The notes under the pieces were generated by a model. That model was not told the DNA's origin, did no database searches, and saw only the letters and a program-made list of their open reading frames with translations. A stretch of 64,000 nt of DNA, taken from positions 81,211-145,210 of the forward strand of contig NZ_PQHW01000005.1 of the NCBI RefSeq assembly GCF_003385215.1, in the 5' to 3' direction. Position numbers and translations under genes: made by a program. This DNA is from Amycolatopsis thermalba. Its GTDB lineage: Bacteria; Actinomycetota; Actinomycetes; Mycobacteriales; Pseudonocardiaceae. Of the stretch, positions 18,330 to 26,885 are shown in pieces (within the stretch, counting starts at the first letter, position 1; the number at the start of each line of letters is the position of its first letter).

Positions 18330-18755
18330 TCAGCGTCCCAGGATCATCTCGATGTTCTCCATGATCCCGGCCGTGTCGCCCAGCCCGCCCAGCACGATGA
18401 CCTTCATCCGCGCCCGCTCCTCGTCGTAGGCGGTTTCCAGGCGCAGCGGCTGGTCCTCCGAGCTGCGGTTGGCCGTGGCGGCCATCAGCAGCGTCGCCAG
18501 GCGGCTCGCCGTCTCGGGGCTGATCGCGTCGATCTCCACGATGCTCGACACGTCCACGTGCCGCGCGCCCGGTTCGCGCGGCGCGGCGGTCGCGGTGCGG
18601 CCGGTGAAGGCATCCAGGTCCTTCTGCGCGATGCGGTACTGCTTGCCGATCCGGACCGCGTGCAGGCGCCCGTCGCGGACGTACCCGCGCACGGTCCGGA
18701 CGTGCAGGCCGAGCATCGAGGCGACCTGGTCCACCGAGTACAGCTTTTCTTCCAC
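18330..18755 (-). CDS. Excisionase/MerR-type helix-turn-helix protein
   Basis: 141 residues. The first 50 form a winged HTH of the excisionase (BldC/MerR-like) kind: MEEKLYSVDQVASMLGLHVR, then TVRGYVRDGRLHAVRIGKQY and RIAQKDLDAF. The C-terminal 80 residues (VDVSSIVEIDAISPETASRL … MKVIVLGGLGDTAGIMENIE) form a separate alpha/beta domain, probably for ligand binding or dimerisation. Likely a transcription factor; targets are not evident. Confidence 0.8.
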   Translation of the reverse strand: MEEKLYSVDQVASMLGLHVRTVRGYVRDGRLHAVRIGKQYRIAQKDLDAFTGRTATAAPREPGARHVDVSSIVEIDAISPETASRLATLLMAATANRSSEDQPLRLETAYDEERARMKVIVLGGLGDTAGIMENIEMILGR

Positions 18756-18799
18756 AACCGGACCCTACACAGGAGGATGGGGAATGTTAGGGAGCGTCC

Positions 18800-19783
18800 T
18801 CACGGGTCCACGGTCAGCACGAGCTTGCCGAACTGGTCACCCGCCGCCAGTCCGGCCAGCGCGCGTGGGCCGTCGTCCAGGGGGAAGGTGCCGTGGACCA
18901 CCGGCCGGATCCGGTGTTCGGCCACCAGGGCGAGCATCCGCTCGAACTCCCGCGCGCTGCCCATCGACGTGCCCAGCACGCTGATCTGGCGGAAGAACAT
19001 CTCGCGCAGCGACAGACCGACCTCCGCGCCCGTCGTCGCCCCGAGCGACACCAGCCGCCCGCCCGGGCGCAGCACCGACAGGCACTTGCCGAACGTGGCC
19101 GAGCCGACGCTGTCCACGACGAGATCCACCGGCCCCAGCGCGGCACGCCAGTCCTCGGCGCTGCCGATCGCGTGATCGGCCCCCAGTTCCCGTGCCCGGC
19201 GGCACTTCCCCGGACTGCGCGAGGTCACGCTGACCGTCGCGCCGGCGGCCTTGGCCATCGCCAGCGCGAAGGTGGCCACCCCGCTGCCGATGCCGGGCAG
19301 CAGCACGTGCTCGCCCGCGCGGAGACCGCCGCGGGTGAAGAGCGCGCGGTAGGCCGTCAGCGCCGCCAGCGGCAGGGCGGCCGCCTCGGCCCAGCCGAGG
19401 TGCGCCGGCTTGGGCGCCACGTTCTTCGCCGGCACCACGACCTGCTCGGCGAACGTGCCGTCGGTGGGGACCCCGAGGATGGCGGGGACCTCCGGCACGT
19501 CACCGGGCTCGTCCCAGCCCAGCGACGGGTTGACGACGACCTCGGTGCCGGGAGCCACCGCGGCCCCGGGCCCCGCCGCGACGACCACGCCCGCGCCGTC
19601 GGAACCCAGCACGACCGGCGCGTCACCCGGACCACGGGCGTCGACGAGGAACAGGTCGCGGTGGTTGAGACCAGCCGCGCGGAGAGCGACCACGACCTCA
19701 CCCGGCCCCGGCCGCGGCGCGGGCACCTCCGCCACCCGCACACCTTCCAGTCCCGCCGCGTTCCCGTGCACCACCGCCGTCAT
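18800..19783 (-). CDS. Zinc-binding-dehydrogenase-family NAD(P)H oxidoreductase (MDR)
   Basis: 327 residues. GroES-like domain: MTAVVHGNAAG, AAGLNHRDLFLVDARGPGDA, VLGSDGAGVV. Rossmann domain: LLPGIGSGVATFALAMAKAA, DLVVDSVGSATFGKCLSVLR, GGRLVSLGATTGAEVGL. The usual catalytic zinc Cys is absent, so a quinone/crotonyl-type reductase is more likely than an alcohol dehydrogenase. ATG 19783 was chosen; the frame continues upstream without coding look. It stands alone between the HTH gene and the MFS gene. Confidence 0.88.
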   Translation of the reverse strand: MTAVVHGNAAGLEGVRVAEVPAPRPGPGEVVVALRAAGLNHRDLFLVDARGPGDAPVVLGSDGAGVVVAAGPGAAVAPGTEVVVNPSLGWDEPGDVPEVPAILGVPTDGTFAEQVVVPAKNVAPKPAHLGWAEAAALPLAALTAYRALFTRGGLRAGEHVLLPGIGSGVATFALAMAKAAGATVSVTSRSPGKCRRARELGADHAIGSAEDWRAALGPVDLVVDSVGSATFGKCLSVLRPGGRLVSLGATTGAEVGLSLREMFFRQISVLGTSMGSAREFERMLALVAEHRIRPVVHGTFPLDDGPRALAGLAAGDQFGKLVLTVDP

Positions 19784-19930
19784 CGTTGTCACGCCGGCGA
19801 AACTAGCAGCGGCCCGGCGCCCGCCTCGACGCATCGCGAAGTGGGTCACAGCAGGGAATTTCCAGATGGTGAAGCGTGCGCGCGATGCCCGCACGGCGGT
19901 TCGGACAGTCGCATGCGGACGGTGGCGCCG

Positions 19931-21313
19931 TCAGACCGGCACGGCCGCCCGGCCCGGGGACAGCACCCCGGCCGCGATCGCGGCCACCGCGGCGGTCACG
20001 GCGAACACGACGAACCCGCCGCGGAACCCGGTCAACGTTTCCCCGACCAGGCTCGCCGCCGCGACGCTCGACACCACCGCCGCCCCCAGTGACGCGCCGA
20101 ACTCGTGGAACGTGCTCACGATGCCCGACGCGATCCCGGCCTCGTGCGGCGCGACCTGTCCCAGCGCCGTCGCCGACGCCACCACGAACAGCACCCCGGT
20201 GCCGGCGCCCGCGACCGCGATGCCGATCGCCACGACCGCGGCGTTCATCACCAGCGCCGGGATCGCCAGGCCGATCGCGGCGACCAGCAACCCGGCCACG
20301 GCCAGCGGGCGCGCGCCGAAGCGGCCGATGACCCGCCCGGTGAGGTTGGCCGCGGCCATCGTCAGCAGCGCGACCGGCAGGAACAGCAACCCGGTCACCA
20401 GCGCGCCGAACCCGCGCTCCTGCTGGAAGTAGAAGGTGCCGAGGAAGAACACCGCGACCGTCAGCGCCGTCGCCATGAGGATGAGGAACGTGCCGGTCGC
20501 CACCGGACGACGGGCCAGCAGCCGCACGTCCATCAGCGGCGCCCGCGTCCGCCGCTGCCACGCCGCGAACACCACGTAGCCGACGGCGGCCGCCGGCACC
20601 AGCCAGCCCGTCGTCGCCGTCAGCCAGCCCTGGTCACCGGCGTTGATCAAGGCGTACACCAGCGCCCCGGACGAGGCGGTGACGAGCAGCGCGCCCAGCA
20701 CGTCCAGCCGCCCGCCCGGGGCCGCGGCCGCGCCACGCGGCAGCATCCGCGCCAGGGCGGCGACGATGACGAGCCCGATCGGCACGTTGATCCAGAACAC
20801 CCACGGCCAGCCCGGCCCGGCGGTGAGCAGCCCGCCCAGCAGCACGCCGAGGGCCGCGCCCCCGCCGCCCAGCGCCGACCACACACCGAGCGCCTTGTTC
20901 CGCTCGTCACCGTCGAACAACGTCACGACCAGCGACAACGCCGACGGCGACAACAACGCGGCGCCGACACCCTGCGGGACCCGCCCGCCCAGCAGCACGC
21001 CGGAGCTTTCGGCGAGCCCGGTCGTGAGCGAGGCCAGGGTGAAGATCAGCAGGCCGGCGAGCGCGATCCGCTTGGCGCCGGCGAGGTCGGCGAGGCGGCC
21101 GCCGAGCAGCATCAGGCCGCCGAAGGTCAGCGTGTACGCGCTGACCACCCAGGTCATCGCCGCGCGGCTCATGCCCAGGTCGGTCTCGATGTGCGGCAGC
21201 GCGATCGCCACCACGGTGACGTCGAGGATCAGCATCAGCTGGGCGACGCCGAGGAAGCCGAGGATGCGCCACCGCAACGGGTGCCCGCCAGGTGCCGCGA
21301 AGGAATCCGACAT
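19931..21313 (-). CDS. MFS drug exporter, DHA2/EmrB-QacA type (14 TM)
   Basis: About 460 residues with 14 predicted helices. Family motifs are LMLILDVTVVAIALPHIETD (helix 1), GGRLADLAGAKR (loop 2-3, motif A) and GPGWPWVFWINVPIGL (motif C region). These proton-driven exporters expel lipophilic drugs. ATG 21313 sits behind GGAG. Divergent from a TetR gene with two matching palindromes between them (21331-21388), so this is a classic repressor/efflux pair. A TTG start at 21319 is also open. Confidence 0.92.
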   Translation of the reverse strand: MSDSFAAPGGHPLRWRILGFLGVAQLMLILDVTVVAIALPHIETDLGMSRAAMTWVVSAYTLTFGGLMLLGGRLADLAGAKRIALAGLLIFTLASLTTGLAESSGVLLGGRVPQGVGAALLSPSALSLVVTLFDGDERNKALGVWSALGGGGAALGVLLGGLLTAGPGWPWVFWINVPIGLVIVAALARMLPRGAAAAPGGRLDVLGALLVTASSGALVYALINAGDQGWLTATTGWLVPAAAVGYVVFAAWQRRTRAPLMDVRLLARRPVATGTFLILMATALTVAVFFLGTFYFQQERGFGALVTGLLFLPVALLTMAAANLTGRVIGRFGARPLAVAGLLVAAIGLAIPALVMNAAVVAIGIAVAGAGTGVLFVVASATALGQVAPHEAGIASGIVSTFHEFGASLGAAVVSSVAAASLVGETLTGFRGGFVVFAVTAAVAAIAAGVLSPGRAAVPV

Positions 21314-21330
21314 GATCAACTCCGAGTTAA

Positions 21331-21388
21331 CTCGTACGACTCAGTACGACTTGCAACCGGAATGCTAACTCGTACATTCCAGTACGAG
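21331..21388. promoter_or_regulatory. Two TetR operators between efflux gene and repressor
   Basis: CTCGTAC-n6-GTACGAC at 21331-21350 and CTCGTAC-n6-GTACGAG at 21369-21388 share the same 7-6-7 architecture. The first lies just upstream of the exporter's RBS. The second ends 14 bp before the repressor start and touches its TAGACT -10-like box. Confidence 0.75.
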
Positions 21389-21401
21389 CTAGACTGTGGT
21401 G

Positions 21402-21983
21402 GTGAGCACTTCCGCACGACTGCGGCGGCGCGCCGACGCCGAACGCAGCATCGCCCGCATCGTCACCGCCGCCCGGGAGGTCCTCGGCCGGGATCCGGAC
21501 GCGAGCATCGACGACATCGTGAAGGCCGCCGGGGTCGGCCGGATGACGCTGTACGGGCACTTCCCGAACCGGGCGGCGCTGGTCGAAGCCGCCCTCGCCG
21601 ACGCGCTGCGGGCCGGGGAGGAGGTCCTGTCCACGGTCGACCTCGACGGCGACGCGCGTGACGCGCTGGCCCGGCTGATCGCGCCCAGCTGGGCGCTGGT
21701 GGCCGAGTCGACGAAGCTGCTGCAGGCCGCCGAGGGACTCCTGCCGGCGGCCCGGATCCGCGAGCTGCACGGGGAAGCCGCCGACCGGGTCGAGGACCTG
21801 ATCCGAAGGGGGCAGCGGCAGGGCGTGTTCCGGACCGACCTGCCGATCACGTGGCTGGTCAACGTCGTGCACTACGTCCTCAACGGAGCGGCGGAGGAGA
21901 CCCGCGCCGGGCGGCTGAGCGCCGACGACGCGCCGGGCGTGGTGGCCGCGACGGTCCGGTCGTTGCTGTCGGACTTGCCTTGA
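21402..21983 (+). CDS. TetR/AcrR-family repressor of the divergent exporter
   Basis: About 193 residues. HTH: ASIDDIVKAAGVGRMTLYGH (~38-57), followed by FPNRAALVEAALADALRAGE and an all-helical sensor domain. Three consecutive GTG codons (21396, 21399, 21402) precede the protein. With TAGACT at 21390-21395, the third GTG would be at a leaderless start, so it is preferred. The two palindromes upstream imply autoregulation and control of the DHA2 exporter. The ligand is unknown. Confidence 0.87.
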   Translation: MSTSARLRRRADAERSIARIVTAAREVLGRDPDASIDDIVKAAGVGRMTLYGHFPNRAALVEAALADALRAGEEVLSTVDLDGDARDALARLIAPSWALVAESTKLLQAAEGLLPAARIRELHGEAADRVEDLIRRGQRQGVFRTDLPITWLVNVVHYVLNGAAEETRAGRLSADDAPGVVAATVRSLLSDLP

Positions 21984-22003
21984 CGTGCGCGTCAACCCGC
22001 AGA

Positions 22004-22393
22004 ATGGCGCCGGTGTTCACACGAGCAGAACTGGATTACCTCGCCACGCAGCGCATCGGACGGCTCGCCACGGTGTCGCCCGGCGGGCAGGTGCAGAACA
22101 ACCCGGTGAACTTCTTCGTCGACGACGGCACGATCGTCATCGGCGGGCACGCGCTGGGGGCGTCGAAGAAGTTCCGCAACATCCAGCGGGGCAGCACGGT
22201 CGCGTTCGTGGTGGACGACCTGGCGAGCGTGGACCCGTGGGTGCCGCGGGGCATCGAGGTGCGCGGCACGGCGGCGGCGCTGACCGGCCAGGAGCCGCCG
22301 GTGCCGTACTTCTCGCGGGAGACCATCCGGATCACCCCGGAGCGGATCATCGCCTGGGGACTGGACGGCCCCAGGGTGAGCCGCAGAGCGTGA
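22004..22393 (+). CDS. PPOX-class (F420-type) split-barrel oxidoreductase
   Basis: 129 residues with the pyridoxamine-oxidase-like split barrel seen in actinobacterial F420-dependent oxidoreductases: FTRAELDYLATQRIGRLATV, VQNNPVNFFVDDGTIVIGGH, KKFRNIQRGSTVAFVVDDLA, RGIEVRGTAAAL and IRITPERIIAWGLD. Such proteins reduce various substrates with F420H2 or bind flavin. Starts 20 bp after the TetR stop with a weak RBS and may be co-transcribed with it. Confidence 0.85.
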   Translation: MAPVFTRAELDYLATQRIGRLATVSPGGQVQNNPVNFFVDDGTIVIGGHALGASKKFRNIQRGSTVAFVVDDLASVDPWVPRGIEVRGTAAALTGQEPPVPYFSRETIRITPERIIAWGLDGPRVSRRA

Positions 22394-22749
22394 CCCGGCG
22401 CGGCACCTGCTGAGGAACCGAGGCCGATGGAGGGCCGCAACGGGCGCGTGCGCGCGCCGCGTGGGGCTTTGTGGCGCTGCTGGGCGAGTGCGCGCCGCAT
22501 GGGGCTTTGTGGCGCTGCTGGGCGAGTGCACGCCGCGCGTGGCTTTGTGGCGTGGCGCGGATGCGCGCCGTGCGGCGTGGCACGGTGCGCGTGCCCGCGG
22601 GACCTTGTGGCGCTGCGGCGGCGTGCACATCCGGTGGGTTGCCGCGCGCGTGCGCATCCGGCGGGGCCTGGTGGCCCTGCCGCGCCGCAAGGCCCCGCGC
22701 CTTGACGGGCCCCTCGGTGTTCGGCTTCCGCGCCGTCGCGGTGCGTTCC
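22394..22749. repeat. Gene-free stretch with 38-bp tandem repeats
   Basis: TGGGGCTTTGTGGCGCTGCT followed by GGGCGAGTGC is present at 22462 and again at 22500 (38-bp period, ending CGCCGC). A third, shorter and diverged unit begins TGGCTTTGTGGCG at about 22540, and ACCTTGTGGCGCTGC-type text recurs near 22600. The remaining sequence up to the regulator stop has no credible gene. The minus-strand frames only show the repeat as LAQQRHKAP-type peptide repeats. Confidence 0.75.
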
Positions 22750-25700
22750 TTACGCGGGTTGGGTTTCCGTGATCAGCTCCTCCAGTTCCAGCCGGGCGCC
22801 GGTCTCGTGTTCGGCGGTGTAGGTCTTCTCGCCGAGGGCTGTGCGGGCCGCGTGTTCGATGCGGTCCACGTCGCCGCGTTCGGCGGGGGGCAGGGGGGCT
22901 CCGACGGAGCGGCGGGCGGCGTCGGCGGCGCCCAGCAGCCGTGCGGCCAGTGCGTGATCCCCGGCCAGGGCGTGCGCGCCGGCCAGGCCCTCCAGCGCCA
23001 GCGCGACCGCCCGCGGGTCCGTGCCGCGCCGGGCGATCTCCAGCGCCCGCCGGTGCCAGGTGAACGCGCCCTCGGCGTCGCCGCGCAGCTCGGCCACGAA
23101 ACCGAGCTCGTCGCACACCAGCGTGTTGCCCGGCTCGTGTTCGACGAGCCCGTGCCACTCCAGCAGCACCCGCAACTGCCGCTCCGCCTCGTCGAGCGCG
23201 CCCTCCCGGCGGGCACCGAGCGCGAGACCCGTGCGCGCGTACATCTCGCCCGGCGTGAACCCGCTCTCCACCGCCACCCGCCGCGCCCGCTCGTGCAGGC
23301 GCCGCGCCTCCGCGAAATCCCCGGCGAGCAGCGCGGTGCGGCCCAGCCACGACAACTGGTAGGACACCTCCGGCCACAGCCCCAGCTGTTCGGCCCGCTC
23401 CAGGCTCTCGGTGTGCAACCGCTCCGCGTCGGCGTAACGGCCCTCGAACGACGCCAGCGTGCCCAGCACGAACGACGCCTGCACCTGCCCCCACCGGTCA
23501 CCGACCTCGGCGAAGATCGCGGCGCTCTCCGCCGCGGCCGCGGACGCCCGGCCCAGCTCGCCGCGCGCGATCAGCTGGCTGGCCGACTCGGCGAGCCCGG
23601 CCGCCGTGCCCCAGCGGTCACCCAGCGCGGCGAACCCGTCGAGAGCCGCTCCGGTCAGCTTCGACGCCCCCGCCAGATCCGCGACCGTGCCCAGCACGTA
23701 CCCGAGGAACCACAGCGCCCGCGACCGCACCGCCACGTCGGGAATCCCCGCGGCCTCCTCGGCCACCGCCGGGTCGACACGCCCGCCGGCCAGCACCTCG
23801 AGCCCCGCCAGCCACGCCCGCGCGCCGGCCCGCCGGCCGGGCGCCACCTCACCCGGCACCGCGAGCGCCGCCCGCAACGACCGCAGCGCCTCGCCCAGCC
23901 GCCCGCGCAGGAACCAGTACCACGCCAGGCTCGTCACCAGCCGCAACGCCGCGTCCGCGGCGCCCTGCCGGACGAGCGTGTCGAGCGCCGCGCGCAGGTT
24001 CGCGGCCTCCGCGTCCAGCCTCTCCAGCCAGTGGCACTGACCGCTGCCGCGCAGCAACGGATCGGCCCGTTCCGCGAGCGCCGCGTAGTACCGCGCGTGC
24101 CGCGACCGGACCGGCTCGGCCTCGTCCGCCTCGATCAGCCGCTCCAGGCTGTACGCGCGCACCGACTCCAGCAGCCGGTACCGCGGGCCCAGCTCCCCGT
24201 GCTCGGACACCACCAGCGACCGGTCGACCAGCCGCCCCAGCACGTCGACCACCGTGCCCGGCTCGTCCCCGCACACCTCCTCGGCGGCCTCCAGCCCGCA
24301 CCCCTCGGCGTGCACCGCGAGCCGCCGCAGCACCCCGCGCTCCGAAGTGGACAGCAGCTCCCAGCTCCAGTCGATCATCGCGCGCAGCGTGCGCTGCCGG
24401 GCCGGCGCGCCCCGCGCCCCGGTGGCGAGCAACCGGAACCGATCACCCAGGCGCGCGAGCAGCTCGTGCACCCCCAGCGCCCGCACGCGCGTGGCCGCGA
24501 GCTCCAGTGCCAGTGGCAGCCCGTCCAGGGTGCGGCAGATCGCGGCGACCGCGTGCACATTGCCTTCGGTGAGCGCGAACCCGGGCGCCGTGGCCGCCGC
24601 CCGCGCGACGAACAGCCGCACCGCGCTGAACTCGCGCACCGACGGCAGCACCTCCGCGGCCGGCCGCTCCGGATCGGCGTGGCCCGCGGCGGGAATGCCC
24701 AGCGGCGGCACCGTCCACAGTGTCTCGCCGGTGAGGCCGAGCGGTTCCCGGCTGGTGGCGAGGATCCGCAGGTCCGGCGCCGCGGCGAGCAGCCGGGCCG
24801 CCAGCGCGGCGACGGGCTCGACGAGGTGCTCACAGTTGTCCAGCACCAGCAGCAGCCGCCGGCCCCGCACCGCGTCCGCCAGCCGCGCCGTCAGATCACC
24901 GGCGTCGTCCCGCACCCCGAGCACCGCGGCGACGGCTTCGGCGGGCCGCGCCGGACCGTGCTCGTCGAGCCCCGCGAGCTCCACCAGCCACACCCCGTCG
25001 GGCGCGGTCAGCCCCGCCGCGATCTCCAGCGCCAGCCGGGTCTTCCCGACCCCGCCCGGACCGGTCAGCGTCACCAGCCGCGACCGCTCCAGAACCTGCC
25101 GGACCTCCCGCACCGCCGTCTCCCGGCCGATCAGATCCGTCAGCGGCACCGGCAGGTTCGACCGCGCGGCCGCGGGCGGCGGGTCCAGGGCCGGGTCCTG
25201 CCGCAGGATCGCCTGCTGCAGCTCGCCCAGCTCCGGCCCCGGCTCCAGGCCCAGCTCGTCGGCCAGCCGCTCGCGCAGATCCGTGTAGGACGCGAGCGCC
25301 TCACTCTGCCGCCCCGACCGGTACAACGCCCGCATCTGCAGCGCCCGCAACCGCTCGCGCAGCGGGTGCTCCGCCACGAGATCACCCAGCTCGCCCGCCA
25401 GCTCCGCGTGCTCGCCGAGCGCCAGCCGCGCTTCGGCCAGCTCCTCGACCGCCGCCAGCCGCTCCTCCTCCAGCCGCTGCGCGTACCCGGCCGCGAACGG
25501 TTCCTCCGCGAAATCCGCCAGCGCCGGCCCCCGCCACAGCGCCAGCGCCTCCCGCAGCAACGCGGCCGTGCTCGCCGGATCCCGGCTCGCCTTGGCCCGC
25601 CCCACCAGCGCCCGGAACCGGCGGGCGTCCACGGCGTCCTCCGGCACCCGCAACGCGTAGCCCGGCGGCTGCCGCACCACCAGCTCGCGGGCGCCCGGCT

Positions 25701-25932
25701 CGGCCCGCTCCAGCGTGCGGCGCAGCTGCGAGATCTTCGTCTGCAACGTGTTGGCCGGGTTGCCCGGCAGCCGCTCGCCCCACAGGTCGTCGGCCAGGCG
25801 CGCCACCGAGACCGGCCTGCCCTCGTGCACGAGCAGGTCGGCCAGCAGCGCGCGCACCTTGGCCTCCGGCACCGCCACCGCGGCGCCGGAGGCCGCCTGC
25901 ACGGCGAGCGGACCCAGCACTGAAAACCTCAC
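22750..25932 (-). CDS. AfsR/SARP-family large transcriptional regulator
   Basis: 1060 residues from GTG 25932. An OmpR-like winged DNA-binding domain spans ~1-90 (VRFSVLGPLAVQ … LPGNPANTLQTKISQLRRTL). The bacterial transcriptional activation domain spans ~95-245 (DARRFRALVGRAK … ALASYTDLRERLADELGLEP). An NB-ARC-type ATPase begins ~260 with Walker A GPGGVGKTRLALEI (~290) and LLLVLDNCEHLVEPVA. A long TPR-rich C-terminal half follows. AfsR-like proteins activate secondary-metabolism or nearby genes through direct repeats; such repeats (11-bp period) lie directly upstream, between it and the divergent imine-reductase genes, which are therefore probable targets. Confidence 0.93.
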   Translation of the reverse strand: MRFSVLGPLAVQAASGAAVAVPEAKVRALLADLLVHEGRPVSVARLADDLWGERLPGNPANTLQTKISQLRRTLERAEPGARELVVRQPPGYALRVPEDAVDARRFRALVGRAKASRDPASTAALLREALALWRGPALADFAEEPFAAGYAQRLEEERLAAVEELAEARLALGEHAELAGELGDLVAEHPLRERLRALQMRALYRSGRQSEALASYTDLRERLADELGLEPGPELGELQQAILRQDPALDPPPAAARSNLPVPLTDLIGRETAVREVRQVLERSRLVTLTGPGGVGKTRLALEIAAGLTAPDGVWLVELAGLDEHGPARPAEAVAAVLGVRDDAGDLTARLADAVRGRRLLLVLDNCEHLVEPVAALAARLLAAAPDLRILATSREPLGLTGETLWTVPPLGIPAAGHADPERPAAEVLPSVREFSAVRLFVARAAATAPGFALTEGNVHAVAAICRTLDGLPLALELAATRVRALGVHELLARLGDRFRLLATGARGAPARQRTLRAMIDWSWELLSTSERGVLRRLAVHAEGCGLEAAEEVCGDEPGTVVDVLGRLVDRSLVVSEHGELGPRYRLLESVRAYSLERLIEADEAEPVRSRHARYYAALAERADPLLRGSGQCHWLERLDAEAANLRAALDTLVRQGAADAALRLVTSLAWYWFLRGRLGEALRSLRAALAVPGEVAPGRRAGARAWLAGLEVLAGGRVDPAVAEEAAGIPDVAVRSRALWFLGYVLGTVADLAGASKLTGAALDGFAALGDRWGTAAGLAESASQLIARGELGRASAAAAESAAIFAEVGDRWGQVQASFVLGTLASFEGRYADAERLHTESLERAEQLGLWPEVSYQLSWLGRTALLAGDFAEARRLHERARRVAVESGFTPGEMYARTGLALGARREGALDEAERQLRVLLEWHGLVEHEPGNTLVCDELGFVAELRGDAEGAFTWHRRALEIARRGTDPRAVALALEGLAGAHALAGDHALAARLLGAADAARRSVGAPLPPAERGDVDRIEHAARTALGEKTYTAEHETGARLELEELITETQPA

Positions 25933-25962
25933 GGAAGCGACAGTAGCGGGCACCACCGACAG

Positions 25963-25984
25963 AAAACCGTGCGTGAACCGTGCG
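25963..25984. promoter_or_regulatory. Direct repeats with 11-bp period, candidate SARP box
   Basis: AACCGTGCG occurs at 25965-25973 and 25976-25984, exactly 11 bp apart, about 23 bp before the start of the first imine-reductase-like gene. SARP/AfsR regulators are known to bind direct heptamer repeats one helical turn apart next to the -10 region. The assignment to the adjacent regulator is an inference. Confidence 0.6.
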
Positions 25985-26006
25985 AGGCCACCGGCACGGT
26001 GATCAC

Positions 26007-26885
26007 ATGACCACAGACAAGCCATCCGTCACGGTGCTCGGCCTCGGCGCCATGGGCACCGCACTCGCCGGAGCGCTGCTGTCCGCGGGCCACCCGGTGA
26101 CCGTGTGGAACCGGACCGCGGCCAAGGCCGACGCCCTCGTCGAACGGGGCGCCGCGCGGGCCGCCAGCCCCGCGGAGGCCGTCGCCGCGAGCCAGATCGT
26201 CGTCGCGTGCCTGCTCGACTACGACTCCGTCCGCGAGGTGCTCGGCACCGAGTCCCTGCGCGGCCGCACCCTCGTCAACCTCACCAACGGCACGCCCGGC
26301 CAGGCGCGCCGGTTCGCCGAGTGGGCCGCCTGCCAGGGCGCCGACTACCTCGACGGCGGCATCATGGCCGTGCCGCCGATGATCGGCACCCCGGCCGCGT
26401 TCGTGCTCTACAGCGGATCGGCCGGCGCGTTCGACCGCGCCCGCCCCGCGCTGGACACCTTCGGCGAAAGCATCTTCCTCGGCGAGGCCGTCGGCCGCGC
26501 CGCGCTGACCGACATCGCGCTGCTCACCGGCATGTACGGGATGATCGCCGGCTCCCTGCAGGCCTTCGCGCTCGTCACCGCCGACGGCGTGCCCGCCACC
26601 GACTTCGCGCCACTGCTGACCCGCTGGCTGCAGGCCATGAGCGGCTGGGCCGACGGCGCCGCGAAGCAGCTCGACAGCGGCGACTACGCCACCGGCGTCG
26701 TCTCCAACCTCGGCATGCAGGCGGCCAGCTTCGACAACCTCCACCGCACCGCCGACGAGCAGGGCGTCCACTCCGGACTGTTCGCGCCGCTCGGCCGGCT
26801 CATGCAGCAGCGGGCCGCCGACGGCCACGGCCACGAGGACCTCACCGGAATCATCGAACTCCTCAGGAAGGACGACAACGCATGA
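26007..26885 (+). CDS. Imine reductase-like NADPH oxidoreductase, Asp type
   Basis: 292 residues. The N-terminal Rossmann domain has GLGAMGTALAGALLSAGH and VTVWNRTAAKADALVERGA, the NADPH-binding pattern of imine reductases (IREDs) within the beta-hydroxyacid-dehydrogenase superfamily. YLDGGIMAVPPMIGTPAAFV and LYSG are typical of IREDs. The helical C-terminal domain has LTDIALLTGMYGMIAGSLQA, with Asp at the position that is usually Asp in R-type IREDs. ATG 26007, divergent from the SARP gene. It ends in ATGA overlap with a second IRED. Substrate not evident. Confidence 0.85.
   Translation: MTTDKPSVTVLGLGAMGTALAGALLSAGHPVTVWNRTAAKADALVERGAARAASPAEAVAASQIVVACLLDYDSVREVLGTESLRGRTLVNLTNGTPGQARRFAEWAACQGADYLDGGIMAVPPMIGTPAAFVLYSGSAGAFDRARPALDTFGESIFLGEAVGRAALTDIALLTGMYGMIAGSLQAFALVTADGVPATDFAPLLTRWLQAMSGWADGAAKQLDSGDYATGVVSNLGMQAASFDNLHRTADEQGVHSGLFAPLGRLMQQRAADGHGHEDLTGIIELLRKDDNA

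Noticed and set aside
22347..22628. Minus-strand ORF with LAQQRHKAP-type peptide repeats
   Set aside because: The peptide repeats merely translate the 38-bp DNA repeat; no start signal or codon bias.
22471..25923. 1150-residue plus-strand open frame opposite the AfsR-like gene
   Set aside because: Antisense shadow of a GC3-rich gene; text is repetitive Arg/Gln/Pro/His, with no domain and no RBS.
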